Made by a program: the position numbers and the translations under genes. Shown in pieces: positions 1-11,046 of a stretch of DNA of 64,000 bases. Source of the stretch: Leptidea sinapis (Eukaryota; Arthropoda; Insecta; Lepidoptera; Pieridae); the NCBI RefSeq assembly GCF_905404315.1, contig NC_066267.1, positions 7,454,501 through 7,518,500 on the forward strand. Reading direction: 5' to 3'. How positions within the stretch are numbered: position 1 is the stretch's first letter; every line of letters begins with the position of its first letter. Under the pieces are notes generated by a model. The model did no database searches. It saw only the letters and a program-made list of their open reading frames with translations, and had not been told where the DNA came from.

Positions 1-258
1 TATTATAAGATAAATTATTTTCTTAATGAAACCACAGACTGGGAATGGAGCGAACACCCTTAGGCCTTTTAATTATAAATGTTTATTGTACGATATCTCA
101 TTGTAATCCATATTTTTCTATTTAAAAAATAGGCCCGCTGAGTTTCTTGCGCCCATTCTTCTCAGGTCTGAGGCACATTATTTCAAATAGGTGTTAGTTT
201 TTGGCGTTCAATAAGTGATTTTAAAACTTATTTTGAATAAAAATATTTGAATTTGAAT
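1..258 (+). mobile_element. LINE-B (CR1-like) 3' end with last codons of ORF2
   Basis: The first 63 bases encode the last 20 residues of a non-LTR retrotransposon polymerase protein, ending in ETTDWEWSEHP and a TAG stop. The minus-strand copy at 10073-10600 encodes the same ending (DTTDWEWSDRP). A 3' untranslated tail follows, containing GCGCCCATTCTTCTCAGG, and ends in AATAAAAATATTTGAATTTG, a TTTGAA-type microsatellite tail. The element continues beyond the left edge of the window. CR1-like assignment rests on family knowledge of lepidopteran LINEs. Confidence 0.8.
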
Positions 259-488
259 ATGAGACTGCTGCCGAGGTGTTTGTTTGCCTTGACATTGACC
301 GTTATACCGTGCAGTGAACTCTGGAAGTGAAGCTATGGTATTTAATGGATAATAAACTGTTTTCACTTCAGACACGGCTACACATAACCATTCATCATTT
401 GTTTGTTTGTTTTCACAAGTATTTCAGCTGGTGCCATATTTCTGTCTTCATATTCATTTTAATTTTAGAAAATATTTCATTGTACTGA

Positions 489-790
489 TTTTTTTAATAA
501 ATACGGGACGAGGCGGGCAGGACGTTCAACTGATGGCAATTGCTACGCTCTGCCCATTACAATGCAGTGCCTAACAGGATTCTTGAAAAACCCAAAAACT
601 CTGAGCTGCACTACAATTGCGCTCGTCACCGTGAGACATAAGATGTGAAGTCTCATTTGCCCAGTAATTACACTAGCTACGGCGCCCTTCAGACCGAAAC
701 ATAGTTATGCTTACACATTAACATTAAATAGACACTGTTGTGGTACCCATAATCTAGCTGGCATCCTGTGCAAAGGAGCCACCCACTGGT
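489..790 (-). mobile_element. Family A SINE-like repeat, copy 1
   Basis: Near full-length copy (~300 bp). Sense is taken as the strand that ends in an A-rich tail, so it starts at the ACCAGTGGG end near 790 and finishes at the T-rich stretch near 489. Landmarks are GAGCGGCACTGCATTG-like and CTAGCTACGGCGCCCTTC-like blocks shared with about a dozen copies in the window. No coding frame is conserved between copies. I see no clear RNA polymerase III A and B boxes, so the class is left open as SINE-like. Confidence 0.8.
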
Positions 791-873
791 AAAATATAGA
801 CGTGATTTCATGAAAATTAAAAAATACGAATGAAATTTTTAACAACAACAAATTGTATTATTAATGTGGAGGT

Positions 874-987
874 GTGTGTCTGACGGGCTGTCTGAGGCAG
901 TCTCTTTTGAATGTGTGGTAGTTTTTGACGTTCAATAAGTGATTTTGAACCCTATTTTGAATAAAAATATTTGAAATTTGAATTTGT
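874..987 (+). mobile_element. LINE-B 3' tail fragment
   Basis: Only the last ~115 bp of LINE-B are present. They match the copy at 1-258 from the GGTAGTTTTTGACGTTCAAT block to the AATAAAAATATTTGAAATTT end. It is a 5'-truncated insertion, as is usual for LINEs. No coding sequence remains. Confidence 0.7.
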
Positions 988-990
988 CTC

Positions 991-2264
991 TGCTGTACAC
1001 ATTTACAAGTACACTTACATACACACGAACATTCATGCGTACACGTTTACATCGAAAAGTATCCCTAAAGTACTATAGAGCTACCAGCATATTTCTATCT
1101 GATATCTGGCCCTAGCATCACGTCCTAAATTTTTTGGTAATCCAAAGGGAGCGCGAATAAAGTAATTTAAAAATCTAATTAAATAAAGTATATAAGTGAC
1201 TTCGCTATAATATCTTTGTAATAGTAATGATTATTTATTTATTTTGAAGATATTATGTATAGCTTAAAAGAAGTCCGCAAAAATATTTACAATTTCATCG
1301 CCATTATTCGATGAAATATTATATAAATTCATTACACTTGAATGCACTCTTTGAGATTCAATGTAAGACCAAGACCGCTTTGGGGCTATCTTTTCCAATA
1401 TAGTACCTATGTATGAAGTAATAAAATCTCTGGTATCTAGCTGGTTATTATGACAATAAAAAAGTTACATTTCAAAAAATAAACTAAATAGTAATAAACA
1501 CGTTGTTTCCAGATATTTTTCAGTTTTTTCTTACCGGTATTGTAAAATAAGGGAATCTAATGATGATGCTATATTCTTGCGCTCTGTTGATATGTAACAT
1601 TGAATCAAATACATATTCGATAGCGATTGCACAATTGAAGGTTGTACGCTTAATTTACTAACATATTTAGTTAAACATTAACCTAATTATGAAAACTGCT
1701 AGTTTTGTATTAATAGTTTACATTATATTTAGTACAGCAACTGTCATCTTGATGTTTATGAATAACAGGAGTGACGCTGCCTGACTAGATGTTCACTTTA
1801 TCACGGATTTTATAAAGATAATTCATTTTGTAAGCGAATCCTTTGTACACAAAACTTACCTAATGGAGACTCTACAATATTAAAATTTTCAATGTGAATT
1901 TCAATTTATTTTATATTCATGTCACATTGGTCTTCAGTTATATTTCAGTGCCAATAACAATTTTCTCCTTTCAACGTGTCTCGACTTACTAAATAGGTAG
2001 TTACGTAAATGCAATTTCCATTCTATTATCAGTTTTTGGGATCCGTAAAAAGTAACGTTGGAGTTTCACGTTCAGACATTATATTAGAATCAATAGCACC
2101 CTGAATAAAATTTACACGGTTTCAATCTTAATATATATAAATCCAGTGTCAATATTTGTTTCCAGTGAACTCCTTCGTGGAGTGCAGTTTAGTCGAATTT
2201 GAGACATAGGATAGCAGATAGCTTTTATTTCGATTTGGAACCGCTAAATTACTTTTATTTCCAA
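991..2264. other. AT-rich stretch, nothing recognised
   Basis: No long frame, RNA gene or repeat matching the rest of the window was seen. The sequence is AT-rich with short homopolymer runs. Confidence 0.5.
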
Positions 2265-2477
2265 TATTTCTTTTGTATGGACATGTTTCCTATGAGAGAA
2301 TTTATTGACGCATGGTTTGACAGTTCTGTTGTGAAACAATTTCATTATAAACAACAGAGAGCATATTTTAAGAAATAATTCTCGATGTTATGATATTTCA
2401 TATTGTTTATTGACAAATTCATAAAAAAACAGTATTTCATTTATTATGTACAGAACAACGTCTGTCGGGTCAGCTAG
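2265..2477 (+). mobile_element. Helitron E, 5'-truncated copy
   Basis: The last ~210 bp of a non-autonomous Helitron family seen full length at 33491-33869. It carries the block TGACAGTTCTGTTGTGAAAC and ends ACAGAACAACGTCTGTCGGG then TCAGCTAG, followed by T. The 3' end has the expected short hairpin (ACAGA/TCTGT) about 10 nt before a terminal CTAG. No coding capacity. Confidence 0.8.
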
Positions 2478-3166
2478 TAAGTATGTAAACAACAAGATTG
2501 TAATAATAAACCTTATGTAGGCGCTACTTACCTACGAGTTTTAAACGGCTACATCGTAGCGTGGTAGAACTACTAGCGTGTCAGTGCCTACGCTAGTGCG
2601 CGGCTACTAGATTACCTACAGGATATTCCAAAATTATATTATGGAGTTTTGATTTATTTAGGTAAATAATGTATTTTATCTACACCCATGCTTTAAATCC
2701 TCTATTAAAGATTCTGAAACAGATAGCTTATTGCCAAAATTAAAACACCCAATGTCCTTATAACCATTACATCATCCAATGCTCAAAGAGTTTCAACATA
2801 TTGCTCGGTATCTGTATGAATTTCAAAAAAAGAAAATTTTCGTTTACGCGCATTCCACACTACCAGAACGTCAGGCGCCGTAAAAAAAAATTAGGATACT
2901 CGAAGCCCCGCAATTTTTCTTCGATATTTTTATTGTTTTGTTTACAAAAAATGAGCGATTCAAGTTTTGACAACACACCGCCAGATATTTTAAACGCTGC
3001 AAAATTGTTAATTACTACTAAAATAAATAATTCTTTCATTAATACTTAGTTTATTTACCAATAAATAATGGATGATATTATGTTACTACTACGACTGGCT
3101 GTTTTAAAGTTAGCAGTAAGCTAACTGTTTTAGAAGATTCATATTATGGGCGTAGATAAAGTCTTG
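2478..3166. other. Unassigned stretch with one small frame
   Basis: Contains an 82-codon open frame at 2801-3049 (+) with no recognised domain. Its lysine/arginine-rich start and FDNTPPDILNAAKLL segment gave no family I can name, and it may be chance. A slightly GC-richer patch at 2520-2620 holds an 8-bp stem (ACTAGCGT at 2572, ACGCTAGT at 2590). Confidence 0.4.
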
Positions 3167-3265
3167 TATGCAACTGTTGATAATTGGGTATTAAAACACT
3201 CTTGTGATACAATTAGTGAACCCACATTAATGTTTTAATACCCCTTATTACACAACAGTTGCATA
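3167..3265. repeat. ~100-bp palindromic element
   Basis: The left arm at 3167-3198 (starting TATGCAACTGTTG) and the right arm at 3231-3265 (ending CAACAGTTGCATA) are imperfect inverted repeats of about 32 bp around a ~32-nt centre. This is the architecture of a tiny foldback element or MITE. No coding content. Confidence 0.65.
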
Positions 3266-3508
3266 AATAACTATTTAACCACGCTGTCTAAATCAACGAT
3301 GTGTGTTTAAGAGTGCACGACAGGAATAAATACTTCATCTAGGCTAAGTAGTACTTTGTAATATATATAATTGTGTATTAATTACTGTGCTAAATTTGGA
3401 CTTGACTGATCAAGTTACCTTTGTCAGATCGAGTACTTTACCTAAACAAGCATTATATAGCTCAACATGACAGCTCAATCTCATTCTATACCCACAAACT
3501 CCAGTGTT

Positions 3509-3782
3509 ACCAGTGGGAGGCTCCTTTGCACATGATAGCCGCTAGATTATGGGTTCCACAACGGCGCTTTTTACTGCCGGGAACCAGTAATGTGTAAACA
3601 TTATTGTGTTACGGTCTGAAGGGTGCCGTAGCTAGTGTAATTACTGGGCAAATGAGACTTAACATCTATGTCTCAAGGTGGCGAGCGCAATAATAGTGTC
3701 GTTAAGTTAATTTTTTTATTTTTCAAGAATGCTGAGCGGCACTGCATTGTAATGGGCAGAGCGATTCAATTACCATCAACTA
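3509..3782 (+). mobile_element. Family A SINE-like repeat, copy 2
   Basis: Starts at the shared 5' end ACCAGTGGGAGGCTCC and runs to the ATTACCATCA block. The final GCTCGTCTCGTCC block and A-tail are replaced by unrelated sequence. Confidence 0.8.
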
Positions 3783-4463
3783 TTGGATTACTTAAGAAAA
3801 AGCTTAAGAATGTATTATTAGACAATATTAGGTAATAATTATAATATATCATAATAATATAGTTATTCGCAGCTTGCATTGTTATACTTTAATTTTAGAA
3901 CCATTTTATGTTATATTTGTATATGATTAGATTATTAGTAGGTTATGTATAAAATTAATGAGCGCATCTCGCCGATAAACATAACGTTTGGCGAGTAAAT
4001 AAATGTAAGTTGATATATGTTAATAAATAAAAAAAAATAAAAAAAAAAAAACTGAACATTCTGCTCATCCTTTATTTTCATTAAAAAAAAAATTGCTCAG
4101 TGCGGCTAAAGAAGTGAAATATTTACCTCGCAAAAGTATTTGTAAACAACATAGTACAGATAGTGATAAATACCATAGTAGAAGAGCCTTTGTGTGCTGT
4201 GCAGACTCTCACTTGACTGTTTTTTGGAAGGTTCCAGTCTAGAGTCTATTTTTAGTCAAAGCAGCAGACCACTTAACAGCAATCTAATGCGATCGCAGCC
4301 ATTTCATCTTACTTAAACTCCAATATTATATTTTGTACAGGGTGTAATCGTTAATTCAGTAACTATTAAAAATATCAAAAAACTTTAAGCAAATATCGAA
4401 AGTACTTTATCTAATCAGTATAACGACATCAATAACTTTTTAAAAATCAAACGAAAAGTAACC
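3783..4463. other. Unassigned; possible LINE-like 3' end
   Basis: At 3955-4050 a CTCGCC...GGCGAG stem is followed by AATAAATG and an A-rich run, which would fit the 3' end of an old retrotransposon. No protein-coding remnant supports this. The rest is unassigned. Confidence 0.35.
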
Positions 4464-4545
4464 ACCTCTCGCGTTCCGTGTGAGCGCTCTTTCCATCTGT
4501 GCCAACCGTTCGAGTGACGTATCGTCATAAAATCTTGTATACTTT
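4464..4545 (-). repeat. tRNA-like repeat, decayed single arm
   Basis: Contains CCTCTCGCGTTCCGTGTGAG and CGTATCGTCAT, matching the tRNA-like arms at 9745-9970 and 19533-19775. The B-box-like segment is lost. Confidence 0.5.
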
Positions 4546-4828
4546 GTTCAACTCTCTGGTTGTGGCATCATCCACATGATCTATTTTACAGATTAATTAT
4601 TAGATGTGATTAATTTTTTTTAAGGTTATTATTAAAGTGACGTCCTCGTTGTACGATACAATGCCTTTCTACTAATCTTATACTTAATGTATGGAAGTTT
4701 TTAATATTAAAATATTGGATACTTCTCGTTTGCTTTTTAAAAATTTATTTATGTCATTTTACAGATTATGTAACCTACTTTCTATATCAGTTTAAAGTTT
4801 TTTGATATCTGTCATATTTATAGATACA

Positions 4829-5188
4829 CTAGCTGACCCGACAGACGTTGTTCTGTATATAATAAATAAAATAATGTTTTTATATGAATTTATCGATAAT
4901 ATATCATAACATCAAAAATTACTTCGTAAAATATGCACCCTGCTGTCGTAATGAAATTGTTTCACAGCAGAACTGTCAAACCGTGCGTCAAAAAATTCTC
5001 TCATAGAAATTATGTATGGACACATCAAAGGAAAAACAAATTTGTTGTTTTTATCTCACCTTTTAAACCTTCCCTGGACTTCCACAAATAATTCAAGACC
5101 AAAATTAGACAAATCGGCCCAGCCGTTCTCGAGTTTTAGCGAGACTAACGAACAGCAATTCATTTTTATATATATAGATAGATAGATA
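4829..5188 (-). mobile_element. Helitron E, full-length minus-strand copy
   Basis: On the minus strand it begins in the CTATCTATATATATAAAAAT region, continues GAATTGCTGTTCGTTAGTC, and ends GACGTTGTT-complement hairpin plus GGGTCAGCTAG. It lies between A and T, as is known for Helitrons. It matches copies at 33491 and 43821 over its length. Non-coding, so it would depend on a RepHel protein encoded elsewhere. Confidence 0.85.
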
Positions 5189-5391
5189 TTTACACCACAT
5201 TGATAAACACAAATGTATATTGAATAGCGTATCTCATGAAAAATGATGTCATTCTGAAATGGTGATTGAATAATAGGTAATGGTCGAAACTAATCAAATC
5301 AAATGCACCGAGGTAGTTAGTGCTCATACATTGATATATTTCCATCTGGACGTATTACATGATAGCACGCGATGCTGTATTAGGCTTATTA

Positions 5392-5702
5392 GGTTTTTTT
5401 TTTAAACAAGGGACGAGACGAGCAGGACGTTCAGCTGATGATTGTTACGCCCTGCCCTTTACAATGCAATGCCGCTCAAGATTCTTGAAAAACCCCAGAA
5501 AAACTGAGCGGCACTACAATTGTGCTCGTCACCTTGAGACATAAGATGTTAAGTATCATTTGCTCAATAATTTCACTAGCTACGGCACCCTTCAGACCGA
5601 AACACAAAAATGCTTACACATTACTGCTTCACGGTAGAAATAGGTGCCGTTGTGGTACCCATATTCTAGCCAACATACTGTGCAAAAGAGCCTCTAACTG
5701 GT
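5392..5702 (-). mobile_element. Family A SINE-like repeat, copy 3
   Basis: Complete from the T-rich complement of the A-tail (5392-5405) through GGGACGAGACGAGCAGGACG to CCTCTAACTGGT at the 5' end. Short frames in it are chance shadows of the repeat. Confidence 0.8.
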
Positions 5703-5756
5703 GTATAGCTTAGTAGGTCAGATGGCTTGTTTACAATAAGCAGCCATAATTTTGTT

Positions 5757-5812
5757 TCATCATCATCAGCCGGAAGACGTCCACTGCTGGACAAAGATCT
5801 CCACGACGTTAA
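5757..5812 (-). mobile_element. RTE-type LINE extreme 3' fragment
   Basis: On the minus strand the bases encode the familiar RTE polymerase ending with SSSGRLPADDDE-like residues. The same ending closes the RTE fragment at 51683-51908 (ALSSSGRLPAE). Only ~55 bp remain. Confidence 0.55.
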
Positions 5813-6151
5813 TTTTGTTCACAATAACATTAATTATAGTTATTCCGCAAAGCACAAATTAACTTAAAAATTATCATACTCCATATTATCTCACATGAGT
5901 TATCTGGCACCAAATTTCCTGACAATATTGGTTCAGCGTTTTCGAACATTATCCGGTTTTTCTAGTTTACCTGAATTACTAATGATGATAGAAATAGATT
6001 GCAGTACACTAGCCCAAATCCTATCACATAACCTTCAGCCTTAGATAAGGAATCTGCCCCAGTCCAACGAGGCATTATTATATGATGTCTCCCCACACTG
6101 TGATTGTATCAAGTACCCAGGGTTCCATCTGGATCACCGCCTTACTTGGAA
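5813..6151. other. Short unassigned stretch
   Basis: AT-rich. No repeat or frame recognised. Confidence 0.4.
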
Positions 6152-6434
6152 GTTTTTTTTTATGGAAATGGAGGACAAATGAGCGTACGGATCCACATTC
6201 TCTTGCAACACTCTTGTGTCCTCTGGGAATCACAGAAGCGTTGCCGGCCTTTACGGAAGGTGTACGCGCTTTTTTAGAAGGTACCCATGTCGTATCATTC
6301 CGGAAACACAGCAGAAGGGAGCTCATTCTATATCTTTGTAATACGTCTAAGAAAGCTCCTTGAAAACCGCTCTGTAGTGGACCGCCACACATCCAGATGG
6401 TGGGGATGATATCCTAATTTGTGGCGACAGGAAG
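6152..6434 (-). mobile_element. LINE-D 3' end, decayed
   Basis: The minus strand encodes the decayed C-terminus of the LINE-D polymerase (the HHLDVW region, complement of CCACACATCCAGATGGTGGG at about 6385-6404) followed by its 3' tail. It ends in an A-run, seen as T's at 6152-6161. Insertions and changes relative to the copy at 19880-21612 destroy the frame. Confidence 0.75.
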
Positions 6435-7969
6435 AAAGTCCGATATAAAGCATAAACGAAATGAATTTCACCTTAAATTCAAGAACATGTACTGGCTAAT
6501 GGGAACTCAATTCTCTCCCTAGAAAATAAATTAGTTTTGACTATATATTGATTTGGATCGAATCGTTAGAAAATGTTCATTCCAATTCGCGTTCAATTTT
6601 CATCTAAAATTTCTATTATAGACGGTTTCACATAATTTATTGCTATTCAATATCTATTCGGCAGTTTTTACGATCTTTTTATGCTTTCATATTCAAGGAC
6701 ATTCAGGAAAGTGTCTTTGGAATATATTTTTATTTAATAGCATGAAATATGTAGACGATAATAGGCGAATCCCTCGATATAAGATGGATATTTTTTATAC
6801 CTTAACTGTCCAATGGAAATAGTCCCTAATAAGGTCAAATGAAAACTTATAGAAAAATTCTATTATATTTATAATATAATTATATTATGATATTAAATGA
6901 TAAAAGCTTGAGTGTGAATTGCTCAAGCTCGCTTTCAACAATTTTTAGTAAGTAAAATATATTTATTATTAATGACACTCAAAATTTAAGCAATAAACTT
7001 TAGTTTTATTGAAAGTAGAGCTATTTATTTATAGTAAAATATAGATAATAAAAACGTAAGCATTATACCTACCAACATTTTTTTTTTATAAAAGAATACC
7101 ATGTTGAACTTATGTAAGCAAGGCGAAATAAAATAGTTGAAAGAATTTTTTGTGTATCGATTTGTCTCTCCATGCACGATGTCTCAGGAACGACTTAACC
7201 GATTTTCAATATTGACGGGAAACTTTGAAATCTTTGTTTTGAAACTTTGTCTGTTGAAGTTTCACTTCTACCACTATAGAATCTCTCCCCTATAGTCATT
7301 CAACGAATATTGTCTAGATCATTGGGGCAATCATCGTTTTCGTAGTTTTCGTGAGTATTTAAGCATTTGACATCTATTGTGAGATCCAAGATGGCAGATG
7401 TGACTTTATCAATAAAATCAACTTCAGAGTTCTTTTTTTCGAACTTGAATGGACGTCTTGGCTATGATTGCCAAAGCGTACATTCGACAATTCAAGTCAA
7501 GAGAAACTCAAGACACATTCACGAAAAGCGACACTTACATTCTCTTGCATAATTAGAGCGAGCGAGGATCGAACCGGGGTCCGTGGTGATAATAATATCA
7601 TCAATTGTACCGTTATAATACCACAGATTCTTTTGGATGGTACAACTTCCCAAAATACTGGCAAGGCTTCTTCTATCCTCCTCTCAGGTGACTCGTAAGC
7701 TCGTTTATCCTAATCTTCCATAAAAAATCCACTGTTTCATTCCAAATGGTTTATATAACAAAATAATATCTATAGTTATACTAACCATACAATACCATAC
7801 CTATTAGAATAACCATACCTATAATTGAGTTAAATTGAAAATATTGTAACAAGGAGTTCTAATTCGCACATAAGAACTCACTGCTATGCGGTTGACTGTA
7901 AAGATTAAATATATAATTTATACAGATTGAAATGACGCGAATGAGTGAGATGAAAAAATAGTAGATTAT
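6435..7969. other. AT-rich stretch, mostly unassigned
   Basis: Holds a 7-bp hairpin near 6904-6928 (GCTTGAG/CTCAAGC). A segment at 7140-7215 resembles internal Helitron-type sequence but cannot be placed. Overlapping short frames at 7367-7698 have no recognisable domain. A GATCGAACC motif near 7566 resembles a tRNA T-arm in reverse, but no tRNA can be folded around it. Confidence 0.4.
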
Positions 7970-8304
7970 GTCCTTTACCAATGTTAAGTCTATTTTTGTA
8001 CCAAATATAATCAAAATCGAATTCGGGGTTAGCCAAGAGAGAGTTAGTTAAAAAACGACAGACTAAATATTATAAGAAATGAATCTTCTTATCAAGTGCC
8101 TAAATATAAAGTTTCATGGTGTCATCTTCGAAAATGACGAACTTCCATACAAACTTTCATACCCTATTTCAACCCCTTCATTTATTTTTCGCAATAAAAG
8201 GTAGCCTATGTCCTTTTCTAAGCTTTATTCTATCTTTATACTAAATTTCATTAAAAGCGTAACAAACAAACTTACATTCAAATTTATAATATTATTAGTA
8301 GGGA
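7970..8304 (-). mobile_element. Helitron F (TCCCTACTAATATTATAAAT type), partial
   Basis: On the minus strand it starts with the well-known lepidopteran Helitron terminus TCCCTACTAATAATATTATA, preceded by A. It continues with TTTGTTTGTTACGC and an AAAGGACATAGGCTACC-type block. That block occurs twice, a decayed version lying near 7970-8033, so the copy contains an internal duplication. The 3' CTAG end is missing. The copy at 46144-46505 is the closest relative in the window. Confidence 0.65.
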
Positions 8305-8398
8305 TATAATAAATTAATACCGAAGCTGTTTGAATGTGCAACGATTCGTTGTATGAGGGAAGGGCTCACACTCAACAATATTCATGAAAAATTTCTGG

Positions 8399-8679
8399 TG
8401 TGGAAAGCTCCTTTGCCCAGGATGCCGGCTAGATTATGGGTACCACAACGGCACCTATTTCTGCCGTGTTTCGATCTGAAGGGTGCCGTAGCTAGTGAAA
8501 TTACTGGGCAAATGAGTCTTAACATCTTATGTCTCAAGGTGACGTGCAGTTGTAGTGCCGCTCAAAATTTTTGAGTTTTTCAAGAATCCTGAGCGGCATG
8601 GTATTGTAATGGGTAGGACCTATCAATTACCATCAGCTGAACGTCCTGCTCGTCTCGTCCCTTATTTTTATTAAAAAAA
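8399..8679 (+). mobile_element. Family A SINE-like repeat, copy 4
   Basis: From a slightly decayed 5' end (GGAAAGCTCCTTTGCCCAGG) to CGTCTCGTCCC plus an A-rich tail (TTAAAAAAAT). Confidence 0.8.
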
Positions 8680-9337
8680 TTCCACTTTTAAATCCGAGAA
8701 TTCGACTTCCGAAAATCGCCCTCAACTATTGAGAAGAATGATATCAGAGGTTGAGGTAAAGTTAAACAAGTGATAGTTATAGAGATGGTAATTTTGAAAT
8801 GGGCTTATGATATATCGATATGTGTCAATAAATGTATAGATTTGAGGAAAGAGTGTTTTCCGGTCCGTGAAGAATCATATCTTTCCTGCATTAGAGTTCT
8901 CAGGGTTCATTTTGCTGTTCTTCAACTTCATCCTTCAATCCTCACTCCGCATTAAAACTTCTTTGTCCTGAGTGTAGTGTAGCATGCCTTGGCATAACCC
9001 GTATTTAAATTTGCTTGGGGGTCCTCATGAAAGTTAAAGATTACTCACAAAACAAAAAAAAATTGCATAAAATTAAAACAAAAAAAAAAAATCATTTATC
9101 ATAATTATCTATATGTCACTTTTTCCAAAATTTTTACAAATAATTCAAATTAGAGTGTATACTCTCCTTGGCTTTTTTTCGGCAAGCAGCAAAAGTTATT
9201 ATTTTTTTCTTACGCATGTCGGGGGCCCCCTTCGCCCGGGGCCCCGTATAATTGATACGGCGGTAACTACGTCCCTGGTTGTCCTGTTCTCTTCTCAAAA
9301 TAACTGATATGAAAATAGTAAAACACAATGAAAGTTC
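8680..9337. other. Unassigned, with a GC-rich patch
   Basis: Overall AT-rich, but 9219-9262 is strongly GC-rich (GGGGGCCCCC and CCCGGGGCCCC blocks) and is followed by GATACGGCGGTAACTACG. This contrasts with its flanks and may be a relic of an unrecognised repeat. The overlapping short frames on both strands are not convincing genes. Confidence 0.4.
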
Positions 9338-9379
9338 AAACACAATGTAATCAAACTTTGATAGTAGCGTGCGAGGTTT

Positions 9380-9467
9380 GGACAGTTCTAGTTGTCATCT
9401 ACTAACCAGTATAGTTTATCGATTTAAACAAGGTTAGTGTGTCATCGAGGCGCGCCACAGGGGAGGA
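9380..9467 (+). repeat. Repeat I, copy 1
   Basis: The segment from GGACAGTTCTAGTTGTCAT to GAGGCGCGCCAC and GGGGAGGA matches the reverse complement of 31996-32093. Next to both copies lies TCAAACTTTGATAGTAGCG in direct orientation, so the end pieces may be terminal repeats. Class unknown. Confidence 0.6.
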
Positions 9468-9744
9468 TAAAAATGCAATCGGAAATGATTTACTTTGGTT
9501 TCAACATTTTAGCTTATCTTTATATATGTAGCTACATATAAGGCTCACTGAACTTCAAGAAATATATTTAAACTTCTTTGACAAAGAAGGCTTACTATAG
9601 TAGTTATAGGATATTATGTATACGTAGATAATGATGCATGGTTCTTGCCTGGTTTTGCGCAGGCAACCTAAAATTTTATAATATTATATTAAATAGGCTA
9701 AACAATGTGTTATTTTTTAAAAGTGAAAAACCTCACTTCTGGGA

Positions 9745-9970
9745 TTAATTACGCAAATTAAATTTATGAACGATGCGGGCCTCGAACCCGTGACCTCTCG
9801 CGTTCCGTGCGAGCGCTCTTGCCACTGATAAAACCGTTCCATTTTGTTTTTTGTATCACTTTAAAAAAATAACTTATTGCTTAGATTTGAAAGGGCGACA
9901 CGGAAGTACGGAAAGCGAGAGGTCACGGGTTTGAGTCCCGCATCGTTCATTATATTTGTTTATAAATTGA
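9745..9970. repeat. Palindromic tRNA-like element, copy 1
   Basis: The left arm (about 9764-9841, ATGAACGATGCGGGCCTCGA) and the right arm (about 9897-9955, ending CCCGCATCGTTCAT) are inverted copies of a tRNA-like sequence. Read on the minus strand, the left arm has a perfect 5-bp stem CTCGC/GCGAG around the loop ACGGAAC, followed by a GGTTCGAGGCC-like B box. The acceptor stem is poor, so this is not a functional tRNA. Confidence 0.65.
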
Positions 9971-10072
9971 ATTTGTTAAACCGACTAAGTTATTATATGA
10001 TTTAGAAGATGTGCTGGGATTTTCTTATCAGTTCTTCTCTCCATTTGATGCCCCTTTACGAACTGATGTAGC

Positions 10073-10600
10073 TTCAAATTCAAATTCAACTTATTGAAAG
10101 TCAAAAAACTACCACCCATTCCAAAATGAATGCCTCAGACCTGAGAAGAATGGGCACAACAAACTCAGCGGGCTTTTTTTTTTCATCGAATAAATATTTT
10201 TACAAAGTAATATTGTACAATTAAACTTATTATTTAATAGCCTGAGGGCGATCACTCCATTCCCAATCTGTGGTATCATTAAGAAAGTCATTTATGTTAT
10301 AGTAACCTTTACCACACAAACGTTTTTTAACAATTCTTTTGAATAACGTTATACTTTCGTTTTGAACATCTTCTGGGATCTTGTTGTAAAAGCATATACA
10401 TCGCCTCACAAAAGACTTACTAACTCGACTTAGCCGAGTAGTAGGCATCATAAGTTTATGTCTGTTCCTGGTGTTAACATTATGGTCATGACAGTTTCTG
10501 GCAAATTCACTTATGTGCCTATGAACATACATTACATTATCAAGAATGTATTGAGAAGCTTCATGAAGTTTACCAAGTGTTGTAGCAATATGCTATGTTA
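10073..10600 (-). mobile_element. LINE-B (CR1-like) 3' portion
   Basis: A minus-strand LINE end with C-terminal polymerase coding sequence, a 3' tail with GCCCATTCTTCTCAGGTCTG, and a TTGAATTTGAATTTG terminus at 10073. It is 5'-truncated. It is the best copy of LINE-B in the window. Confidence 0.85.
10230..10532 (-). pseudogene. LINE-B reverse transcriptase C-terminus
   Basis: A 100-residue frame containing the tail signature of CR1/Jockey-group polymerases: HNVNTRNRHKL, RLSRVSKSFVRRCICFYNKI, then FKRIVKKRLCGKGYYNINDF and DTTDWEWSDRP before the stop. The frame continues upstream to about 10600 as LGKLHEASQYILDNVM-like codons, so the methionine at its start is internal and not a real start. 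None of the catalytic palm domain remains, so it cannot make an active enzyme. In an intact element this region follows the reverse transcriptase. The relation to LINE-C fragments (HYYNTRNKG, YNKVPATVQ) shows both belong to one clade. Confidence 0.85.
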
Positions 10601-10890
10601 TTGTCATTATCTGTGGTTAATAAATATATTTCTATTTCTACTACTACTTTAACATATTTTGTTTTTGGTCTAAGTTAAATGTAACGATGTGACCTTTAGG
10701 GTTTCTAACAAACGAATAAACGAACGATTTTATACTCTGAAACTAGTTTTAAATCTTCAAGTCGCGAGTGTTCGTAATATAGTGCAATTTGTAGCAGCGC
10801 CTATTCATTTAGATTACGAAAAAAAAGTATATTTTCTCAGAATTTACAATAAATACTAATATCACGCTCAAACGTGGGATGTGAAGGAAC

Positions 10891-11046
10891 TTTTAATGGA
10901 AAAGGAAGACAAACGAGCGTAAGGGTCACCTGGTGTTAAGTGATCACCGCCGCCCAGACTTTCTTGCAACACCAGAGGAATCACAAGTCCTGAAAAGATC
11001 ACACAAGGAAGCTCATTCCACAGTTAGGTTGTTCGCGGAAGAAAAT
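10891..11046 (-). mobile_element. LINE-D 3' tail fragment
   Basis: Minus strand, with the conserved tail block GTCACCTGGTGTTAAGTGAT in complement and the decayed end of the polymerase frame (CTCATTCCACAG). An internal deletion removes the KGRQRSCDSS-coding region. Confidence 0.7.

Noticed and set aside
2801..3049. 82-codon open frame with a basic N-terminal half
   Set aside because: No recognisable domain and no repeat partner. The AT-rich codons and lack of context make chance likely. Mentioned only as part of the unassigned stretch.
6078..6392. Overlapping ~100-codon frames on both strands
   Set aside because: They are shadows of a decayed LINE-D 3' end. The true reading direction is minus but the frame is broken.
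7560..7610. tRNA T-arm-like GATCGAACC motif
   Set aside because: No D-arm, anticodon stem or acceptor stem can be built around it.
9134..9343. Overlapping frames across the GC-rich patch
   Set aside because: Open only because GC-rich DNA has few stops. No protein family resemblance.
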